From positions 66,302,108 to 66,366,107 of the forward strand of contig OX393577.1 of assembly GCA_947652605.1 (NCBI GenBank): 64,000 nucleotides of DNA, in the 5' to 3' direction. The stretch is from Elmis aenea (taxonomy: Eukaryota; Arthropoda; Insecta; Coleoptera; Elmidae). Both the position numbers and the translations under genes were made by a program. The notes beneath the pieces are model-generated. The model saw nothing but the letters and a program-made list of their open reading frames with translations. It made no database searches and had not been told where the DNA came from. Below are positions 56,841-64,000 of this stretch, one piece after another (the stretch's first letter is position 1; each line of letters starts with the position of its first letter).

Positions 56841-59061
56841 GGTATTGATACTAAGATACTAAGAAAAGGTGCAAAAAAACTCTTATTGCCACAATAGAAT
56901 CAAAAAATTACTGTTAAATCTACGATATGTTTAAAATTAACCTAAGCAAACCATGGAAATAAAAACTTTCCCAAATATTATAACAGAACATTTAAAGAAT
57001 GGAAGTTTTACGTTGGCTACCAAGTTTTTTTTTTGTAATTAAATTGTTTTCGTCCAAATCTTTGCCCACAAAATATTTTATCCGCGTGTGAGATTACAAC
57101 AAAATTCGCCACATTTTAAGATTTCTTTAAGTATCGTCTCTCATTCCGTTCCAATTACGAGTTTTTGCTATAAACAGTTAAGTTTGCCAAAACGGTTCTT
57201 GAATCTGTTCACACATTTTGATATATCTGCGTCTTAGTAGTTTCTTTGGTGCAATCAAAACGTCCCGATAATATTTATAGACTATTAATGTTAACAATGA
57301 AATGGTAGTTAGTAATTAGATCGGTATCAAAACGCTATCCAAGTTGGAGTGTCTATTAATATTTCAACCTAACTGTATTTCGCTTTCCCATACAACTCTT
57401 TGCCGTTCGAAATGGAAGGTGCATTCCTGGGCACATACCAGCGTTTCGTGTTATGCGGTTGCCTCTTTGTTGTTTGTCGTTCATAAATAAATTTATTTAT
57501 TCTAGTAGCGCAACAGAGCCAACGCCATTACATAAAAATATTATTGCGGCCGACGTAACATACTTTAATAACGTTAATTAACAATAACAACATTAACTGG
57601 TTAAAGATTTCCTTGGTGAAAGCAATTTTTAGTCATTTAGATTTTTTTACACTGGTTTATTGTGCTAAAACTAGGACTTGCCGATATAATTATTAATGAA
57701 GATGCATTTTTTCGGTGATATTTCATTTGAATCACCGTAAAATTTACGAGTTCTTGCTTTCTCTCCTATTTTGTAATAGAATTGTGTTTATAATTTAGTT
57801 TATTGGATTTTTTGCTACATAACGGTATAAAATTTCGTTACAATTTCGTTCAAAAATAATTAAAAACACACAGAAAATCTTGCTCGTTCTTGCTATTCGA
57901 CCTCTGCGCCTCGTAAAAGTTCAGGCAAACGTTTTTTTTTTTTCAAATCTTCGTTCTCGAGGGAGTATTAAAAAGTTAAAAGCGTTATATGACGTCCAAA
58001 AGGATCGAAAATTTTTCCTGTTAAAAGTTGTGTGAGGTACCTCGAAGGGTCAGCAAATTTCACGTGAGAATAATCCCATTTCTGACTTAAAACGTTGGTG
58101 CGCAGTTTTCTTGAAGGTCGGTCGTTGCAGGTAAGACGTGCTCGCAGACAATTGTCAAAGTTTTCTTAGCACAAGACATGATTTAACAATGGCTTTTTCT
58201 GACCCCGTGCATCATACAACGCAAGGAAAAAATTTTCCCACTAAATATTCACATAAATTATATAAAGTTCCGTTGTTGTGCGTAAGAAAATGTAATTGTA
58301 TAATATTAAACGCAAAGGCGCCCTGTGACATAACGTTTATTATGGAAAAAGCAGGCTTCTAAGCTTTATATAGAAGAAAAAAAAATATTTAAAAAAATGC
58401 TAGATATGCAAAAGAGTGTTGATCCCCATACTTCAGTTTAATTTTTTAAATTACTTTTTACCAAGCTGTAAATCATAAATGGAGTAATTCAGTACATTTA
58501 TCGCCAATTTGTTAAACATTAACTTTATGATGCTTAACAGCTTCATGAATACACTCATATTTTTTCGAAAATGACGCATTAATTTCGTCAAATTTCGATG
58601 CAGGAAAGAATATCCCACAACTTATATGAAAAAATTAAATTACATCTGCTGATTTACTGTAATTTATATTCTTCAACCTATTCTATCCTATTAAACTTTA
58701 ATGGTTTAATATGCATGTTGGGTTGAATATTTATCAGGTTGAATCACTAATAAATAACCTGGATTATAATGGCTATTTATATGAGGGCATTAAACACAAC
58801 GAAAAGTCATTTTATGATACTAGAAATATCTTCCTATGGCTTTATTTTAATCATTTTTCTTCAAAAGAGCTATTGCCTTTTCTTAAAACTTGGTTAAATT
58901 TTCTTACAAACCAGTTTTGACTAAATTCGCTAGAAAAAAACGCAGAACTACAGCTGGGCTGTGTGAACAAAAAAAAACGATTATGCTCTTGTTTTCTCTA
59001 GATTTTTTAAAGACAAGATATGTTAAATAAATGCATGTAAAATGAATGAAATAAATTTCTA
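56841..59061. other. unassigned sequence
   Basis: A donor-like GCAG|GTAAGACG on the plus strand at 58131 has no supporting acceptor or frame. Frames at 58138..58362 and 58711..58920 are not recognisable. Confidence 0.4.
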
Positions 59062-59597
59062 TACAGGGTGTTTCTTAACCATTGCAAAAAAATTCGGGAG
59101 ATGATTCCTTATCGAAAGTTAAGGGGGGTCTTTCATCTAAAATTTTTTCCTAAGACGTCTCCTTTTGTAGTTACAACCCCCTAAAGGGGAGCGTAAAATT
59201 AGGATTTATTTTATTTCTCAAATTTGGAATAATATAGGAGAATGATATTTGGTAGATGTTTCATACTTATTAAAAGGTTTCCCTTAGTAATATTTTCAAT
59301 CATCTCCCACCTTCACAGGGGTCGCACTTTTTAGCCCTCTGTGAAGGTGGGGGCTAATTAAAAATATTACTATGGGAAACCTTTAAATAAGTATAAAACA
59401 TCTACCAAATATAATTCTCCCATGTTAATCCAAATTTGAGAAATAAAATAAAACCCTAATTTTACCGCTCCCCTTTAGGGGGGTGTAACTCCGAAAGGAG
59501 ACGTCTAAGGAAAATAATTTATAAAAAAGACACCCCTTAATTTTCGATAAGGAATCACCTCTCAGTTTTTTTCGCAATATTTAAAAAACACCCTATA
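59062..59597. mobile_element. complete 536-bp fold-back element (long palindromic MITE)
   Basis: The left terminus TACAGGGTGTTTCTTAACCA is mirrored by the right TTTAAAAAACACCCTATA. The whole length pairs: TTCCTTATCGAAAGTTAAGG with CCTTAATTTTCGATAAGGAA, AGACGTCTCC with GGAGACGTCT, ATGATATTTGGTAGATGTTT with AAACATCTACCAAATATAAT. The turn is CTTCACAGGGG...CCCTCTGTGAAG at about 59312..59347. There is no transposase. Single-arm relatives are at 5189..5745 and 49796..50045. Confidence 0.9.
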
Positions 59598-61368
59598 TAT
59601 TGACGTTTAGGGAATTCAACTTAAACTATTTTATTCTGGTAAAATATTTTATGTTCTTTAAATTGTATAAACAGAAACTTCATCTAAAGAACTTGAATAT
59701 TTCCCTCCGCATCAATAAAAAAAACAGCCTTACATCTAACGGTAGAGGCGTAAGAGGAAGAAAATTTCTCATTACTGACGGAAAATTGTAAATTATCAAA
59801 AGCCTTAGCATAATAAGCTACTCTCATCATTTCAACAGTATTTGAAGCAGCCTTTTCCAGCCAGATATACAAGAACATTGCACAATTTCTCTAGTTTCAG
59901 TTCAAACTTATTCAATTGATGAGAAGAGAAACGACAAAACTACTCCGAAAATTTAAACGATTTGATAACAGTAACTGACCTTTTGCTGTTAGTGAAACCG
60001 CTTGTTTCACTTACAAGTTTTCAACAAAAAAATCAACTCTCAGTGGTAATGGAACAGCCGTGGTATATCCATGAATATGGCCACTCCCGAGAATACTAAT
60101 CCCTATCGTAACCTGCGTTCACCCTCAAGATTAACGGGCCAGGTAGAACGTGCTCCCTTTAATGTAATTATTGAAACTCCTCCCACCGAACGGCACAAGA
60201 AAATAAATAAACTAGCTTTGCCATAGTTTCAAAATTTATCGCGAAATAAAAAGGAAATCCGCGCTATACAACCCAGCAAGGATAGTTATCGTGTCGAAGG
60301 TCAGAAGTTTTCTATAATTCACAATCAAGCCCCGAAAGACGGCAAATCGCATCAAGATCCTTCCAGCGTAACACGATAAATTTTCTTGCAAAATTGGTAA
60401 TAGCGAGTCATCCCTAGTTTTATGAGAGCGAACGAAAAAAACAACGTTCTATCTATAACGGATTGGAAATCGAATTTACTAGAACGTGTACGAACAAAAT
60501 TGGATTGGATTTCAAGTTCGTACTTCATAATTTTATGCTGCTACACCCACTTGAAGCTTACATCTAGCTTTTGATGATAGTTCTGGAGATATAGAAACTG
60601 GAAGATATCATTTCGTTGAAAGGAAAAATTCATTAAAACTAAGAGTACGTTGTGTAAGATAATGGGGCTTGATATTTTAAACGCTCCGTCTCTTGCTTGC
60701 GTTCTATCGCGGTTTTGATCAGCAAAGCAGTCTTAGAGTAGTTTTACAACACGCAAAGGAATGCAAAGAACTCCTGCCGACAGCCGTGTCCTCAATCTAA
60801 GCCCGATCGTACTGCTGGGAACCTCTCACTTCATTCAATTCATTGTTTCTATTATTGTAAGATTGTTTATGGAACTACGCCCGTTTCGAATGTGTGTACG
60901 TTCATTTATTTGAGTCGACATGAAAGCTACCAAACACAAGTATGTTAAACACAACCAACTGTTGCGATTTTTCGTGAGAATATTTCACGCGTTGCTAGTC
61001 TACGTTCCTTTTAATAAAGGTAAATATAGTTTTATAGGAACGAATTGGTTACGCTGCAAGATGATTCTGTTACGTGGACGAATTCGTCACGGTACAGCAC
61101 CGATGGCTTTACAACATATCCGATTCCGTCTCCTTCAAGGATTACCTGTGCTTAATCCGTTCTGAGTATGTTTAATAGCATTAAACACGTGCGTCTTACA
61201 GATTTTATATATAAAGAAAATGTATATTGCATTGAATTTCTCACTTAAATAGCACACTAGGTTCGCCTCTCAATCAGTTGCAATTTTATTTTGACGAAGA
61301 CACTAGCGATTCCGTAGCCCCTTCGGGACTTCTTCACCGCTAGACCCCGCCTTGCGCGTAGAAATCAT

Positions 61369-61672
61369 TTTGCGCAAAAAATTACCTTTCGTTTGGTACA
61401 CGTTCCATATCTCTATGTTCCCGAGATTTATCGATTATAACTAAGCGGGTCGATGAACAATCCATTGGCTCAAATTTTTATTTACAACACTCGTTATTGC
61501 TCTTACAAACCGAATAAATCAATATTGGTTCTACTCGCGCTGCGCGCTCGTACTCAACGGGTCTTTTAGAGTTAGACCAATAGTCTTTAAGCATAATAAT
61601 ATTTTGCGCAAAGAATTACCTTTAGTTTGGTGCAAGTCCCATGTGTCTGTCTCGTTCCCGAGATATATCGAA
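61369..61672. repeat. direct repeat of about 68 bp, 233 bp apart
   Basis: ATTTTGCGCAAAAAATTACC, TTTCGTTTGGT, CCATATCTCTATGTTCCCGAG at 61369 corresponds to ATTTTGCGCAAAGAATTACC, TTTAGTTTGGT, CCATGTGTCTGTCTCGTTCCCGAG (in parts) at 61602. Between them is a GC-rich CGCGCTGCGCGCTCG. Confidence 0.75.
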
Positions 61673-62554
61673 GACACCAGAGTCGCTAAATTTCACCAGT
61701 ATGCTGATACTCATCCACATATTTCTTATACCATACAAATTACGACTCTAACTGGTTGATCAGCTTTACCCAGGCAGTCAAAGTTACCCCAAAATAATGA
61801 ATATAACGCACAAATTTAAAAATGTTTACAAAACGGGAAAACTTATCATCAATTTCCTACTAGAACTGTGGTCTCCAATAATTGATTCACTGTAATTATA
61901 TTTTCACTTAACTATGCCAATTTTTATTACCAGCTTTTACTTATCCAAAGACTCTTTGTTGTAATTATGTTGAATCTTTAGTTTAATAAAGCGTTCCTCT
62001 ACTACGAAAAGAGACAATATTTTTTTAATGCAAATATATAAACGTTATTTTACAACAACAAATGAAGCATTAAAAGAAACAATAAACGTGTAATCTTAAA
62101 ACTATTTAAATTTTTTAGTCAACTTTACCCTATTTTACAGTACTTATAAGTTATAACAATCGCATATTATTTTTCAAACTTTCTAAATCAAAGCTTTGTG
62201 ATTCTTACAAATAAATCTGTGCCTTGTAGTAGCTATGTAATTTTTTTAATGCCTAACGTATGCTGCATGAATATTCAATTACAATTCATTTCCGATCATA
62301 TATTATATTATAAAAATTCTCTATAACAAACACGAGTGTCATGTGAGCATTCTCCACTCTCTCATACGTCAATTACCTTTCAATTACTTTTAATTAAGTT
62401 TTGCAGCAATTTCCTTCTAATCCCGTGTAATTATATTACTTAACAATTTCATTACTGTACAATTTAATACGCAACTGGCGTATACTAGATGCGGTACTCG
62501 GTTCTTGCACGATAAAATCATAGGTGCTTGGATTGCAGTCGATGCACTTGACTA

Positions 62555-62731
62555 TCAGTAATCGTTACACTACAACTGCAGTCAGCTGCATAAAGTTCAA
62601 CGTACAACGAAGACTCGGGCGATCTGAATGTGAACCGTTGTTAAATACTCGTAATTCAGTTCTTTTAGCACTTTTCTAGTCCGTTAAAACGTCGATTAGT
62701 GACCCGTTGACAGATGAGTAACGGCAAAATG
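62555..62731 (+). CDS. possible first exon of a plus-strand gene (coding start MSNGKM), tentative
   Basis: TCAGT initiator-like motif at 62555..62559 is followed by about 155 bases of GC-richer leader, then CAGATGAGTAACGGCAAAATG with ATG at 62714, and GTACGTGAGTG, in which GTACGT (62732) and GTGAGT (62736) are both good donors. Only six to seven codons would be coded before the splice. No following exon is visible up to 64000, where the sequence becomes LINE-derived. A chance combination is quite possible, and no protein can be named from six residues. Confidence 0.2.
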
Positions 62732-62964
62732 GTACGTGAGTGTATATGAAACTTTCAATGGGTCGCATGGATTTTGTTTTGTGAATCACTTACATAACGT
62801 TTTAGGTGTCTACTTAAGAATGAAGAGGCTGGTTATGATGATATGCATGTTTAATAGTTGTAAAATAACACGAAACATTATAAGAATAAAGTATGGGCCA
62901 TGTTTTTCTTAATACTACACTGTTGGAAATATAAAAATGTTTAAATGAAAACAACTTTTCTTTA

Positions 62965-63089
62965 TTATGAAGAATCTTTCGTAAAAATGCTAGGACCAGT
63001 TTCTAGACTCTGGTATCATCGTCAAAATAAAATTGCAACTGATTAAGAGGCATATCCTTTTTATGAAGAATCTTTCGTAAAAATGCTAG
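62965..63089. repeat. 29-bp exact direct repeat, 96 bp apart
   Basis: TTATGAAGAATCTTTCGTAA followed by AAATGCTAG occurs at 62965..62993 and 63061..63089 without a mismatch. The second copy directly follows the right half of the inverted repeat pair. Confidence 0.9.
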
Positions 63090-63139
63090 AGTTGCTAAAC
63101 AATCGCTTACTCTTTTGTGGAACAGGGTCCTGTTAAGTG

Positions 63140-63360
63140 TTTAAAATAGTGAAAGAAGCTATTTTGCAGGCCGTTTGGGCCCAGAGCTTGGTAATGTTCT
63201 TCTCTTTTACGCTTTCTTCCTCCAATTCATTATGTTTTTCTCTCTTAGTTCTGCCTCCACAGCTTCTCTCCATCTTTCTCTGGGTCTTCCTTTTTTTTTC
63301 TTGTATGTAGGCTCTTTCCACGCTATCTCTTTTATTATACTGCTGTCCTCTCAATAGGAA
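63140..63360 (-). pseudogene. LINE C-terminal fragment on the minus strand
   Basis: Minus-strand frames give GRPRERWREAVEAEL-like and REKNIMNWRKKA-like words, the usual closing segment of LINE ORF2, ending just before a GGCCTGCAAAATAGC 3' region. Frameshifts are needed to read it, caused by an A run at 63283..63298. It is divergent from the LINE fragment starting 30 bp away. Confidence 0.65.
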
Positions 63361-63389
63361 AAAAAAAGTAAAAGACTGAGCAGAAAGGG

Positions 63390-63865
63390 AACTATACTAA
63401 ACAAAAGTCACCAAGTTATGCCGATGATGTAGCTATATTGGCAAAAACTTTGAAGGAACTGGGAGAGGACACAGGCAGAATGGCAGAAGCAGCACAAAAA
63501 ATGGGATTAAGGATAAACGAAGATGAGACCAAGCTAATGAGAATAGGACAACAAACAATAGAAGACAGGCTACTGGTAGGGGATTTTGAGGAGGTAAATG
63601 AATTTGTGTACTTGGGTACACTTCTCACAAACAGATTGGGAGAAGAAAAAGACATTAACATGAGAATACTGAAAACCAACAAAGTGCAGGAGCTTTAAAT
63701 AACCTAATAAGAGTAAAACAGTTATCTAGGAGCACCAAGCTACGTTTGTATAAAACAATACTAAGACCTACAGCGATCTATGGGTGTGGTGAGACCTGGG
63801 TACTGAACAAAAATGCAAAGGAAGCCCTAAGAAGATGGTAAAGAAAGCTAATTAGGAGAATAGTT
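63390..63865 (+). pseudogene. LINE reverse-transcriptase fragment with YADD motif
   Basis: The plus strand reads SYADDVAILAKTLKELGED, TGRMAEAAQKMGLRINEDE, TKLMRIGQQTIEDRLL, then EVNEFVYLGTLLTNRL. After a frameshift near 63690 it continues LIRVKQLSRSTKLRLYKTIL, RPTAIYGC and TWVLNKNAKEALRRW. YADD is catalytic motif C of the RT, and Y-G-(C/S)-E-T-W the region after the thumb. The extra base in GGTGTGGTGAGACC and a TAA at 63839 break it. The rest of the element is not present. Confidence 0.88.
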
Positions 63866-64000
63866 TATCTACATCTATAATATTTTTATAAAACAAACCA
63901 CATAAGTGGCCAACTTCACCCCGTTCAGAGCGAAGTTGATTATTAACACATATTTCTCTTATACGTGAATGAGTTGCAATATTAATAATTAACAATGCTA
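63866..64000. other. end of window, unassigned
   Basis: The sequence after the LINE fragment is AT-rich and has no recognised feature. Confidence 0.4.

Larger units (their letters stand above)
61264..63055. repeat. inverted repeat pair (about 36 bp) 1.75 kb apart
   Basis: GCCTCTCAATCAGTTGCAAT TTTATTTTGACGA at 61265 matches the inverse of 63019..63054, TCGTCAAAATAAAATTGCAA CTGATTAAGAGGC, with one clear mismatch. The enclosed segment has no transposase. It could be a pair of remnants of one dispersed repeat. Confidence 0.75.
59598..63139. other. sequence with short direct and inverted duplications; no confirmed gene
   Basis: A frame of 81 codons at 60920..61165 (ends RLLQGLPVLNPF) is not recognised. 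A 67-bp phrase TTTTGCGCAAA(A/G)AATTACC...CCCGAGAT(T/A)TATCGA occurs at 61369 and 61602. CGCCTCTCAATCAGTTGCAA at 61264 is mirrored at 63019..63055. A 29-bp exact repeat occurs at 62965 and 63061. Confidence 0.5.

Noticed and set aside
58120..58145. Plus-strand donor-like GTTGCAG|GTAAGACG
   Set aside because: The preceding 40 bases are purine-rich rather than pyrimidine-rich, and no open frame leads to it.
60920..61165. 81-codon plus-strand ORF ending RLLQGLPVLNPF
   Set aside because: The second half looks protein-like, but I recognise no family. It borders an unclassified repeat region, so it may be repeat-derived.

Overview
The window looks like nuclear DNA of an insect. It is strongly AT-rich and gene-poor, with introns tens of kilobases long. 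It carries arthropod-type transposons (hAT, mariner and IS630-type elements, non-LTR retrotransposons) and many short inverted-repeat elements ending in CAGGGTG/CACCCTGTATA. The transposon mix would suit a beetle, but that is an impression, not a demonstration. I saw no rRNA or tRNA gene, CRISPR array or operon.

One host gene can be recognised: the PDZ-GEF Rap guanine-nucleotide exchange factor (Drosophila Gef26/dizzy, vertebrate RAPGEF2/RAPGEF6), on the minus strand. A 76-bp exon at 22308..22383 encodes the end of the N-terminal cyclic-nucleotide-binding-like domain (FGKR...RRQNEC.VLEPSEMIV). It joins in frame, across a 21-kb intron, to exons at 859..954 and 99..302, which encode the Ser-rich and acidic linker (SSDTSSAYSGSDTM, then LDLTGLVESIVDSDEDDDLAESMD). 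A probable 15-bp microexon follows at 12..26. The Ras-exchange, PDZ, RA and RasGEF domains would lie beyond base 1, and the start of the long isoform beyond the exon at 22 kb. A second start lies inside the large intron: an ATG exon at 2275..2463 that joins the 859..954 exon in phase, and a TATA plus GC-box cluster at 4.93-4.97 kb facing the same way. A near-perfect recursive splice site on the minus strand at 45032/45033 suggests the intron upstream of the 22-kb exon runs beyond 45 kb.

Layout. 0-2.5 kb: PDZ-GEF exons. 2.5-22.3 kb: large intron with a candidate internal promoter, a 1.35-kb inverted repeat (7.0-8.4 kb), a hAT MITE with a perfect 8-bp target duplication (9.7-10.4 kb), a 16-bp-TIR element (13.0-13.5 kb), a minus-strand LINE (17.8-18.4 kb) and a hAT element (19.7-22.0 kb) that carries a second hAT-type element inside it. 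22.3-22.4 kb: PDZ-GEF exon. 22.4-64 kb: almost only transposon remnants and degenerate tandem repeats. These include a mariner apparently split by a LINE (26.1-27.3 kb), paired copies of two LINE families, a higher-order minisatellite (44.1-44.9 kb), a broken IS630/mariner-type transposase (56.2-56.8 kb), a 536-bp fold-back element (59.1-59.6 kb) and two divergent LINE fragments (63.1-63.9 kb). A possible first exon of a plus-strand gene lies at 62.7 kb.

The points most worth following are splicing and transcript choice in the PDZ-GEF gene: the alternative N-terminus that omits the cNMP-binding-like domain, the microexon and the recursive splice site. I did not find a wholly new multi-gene system.
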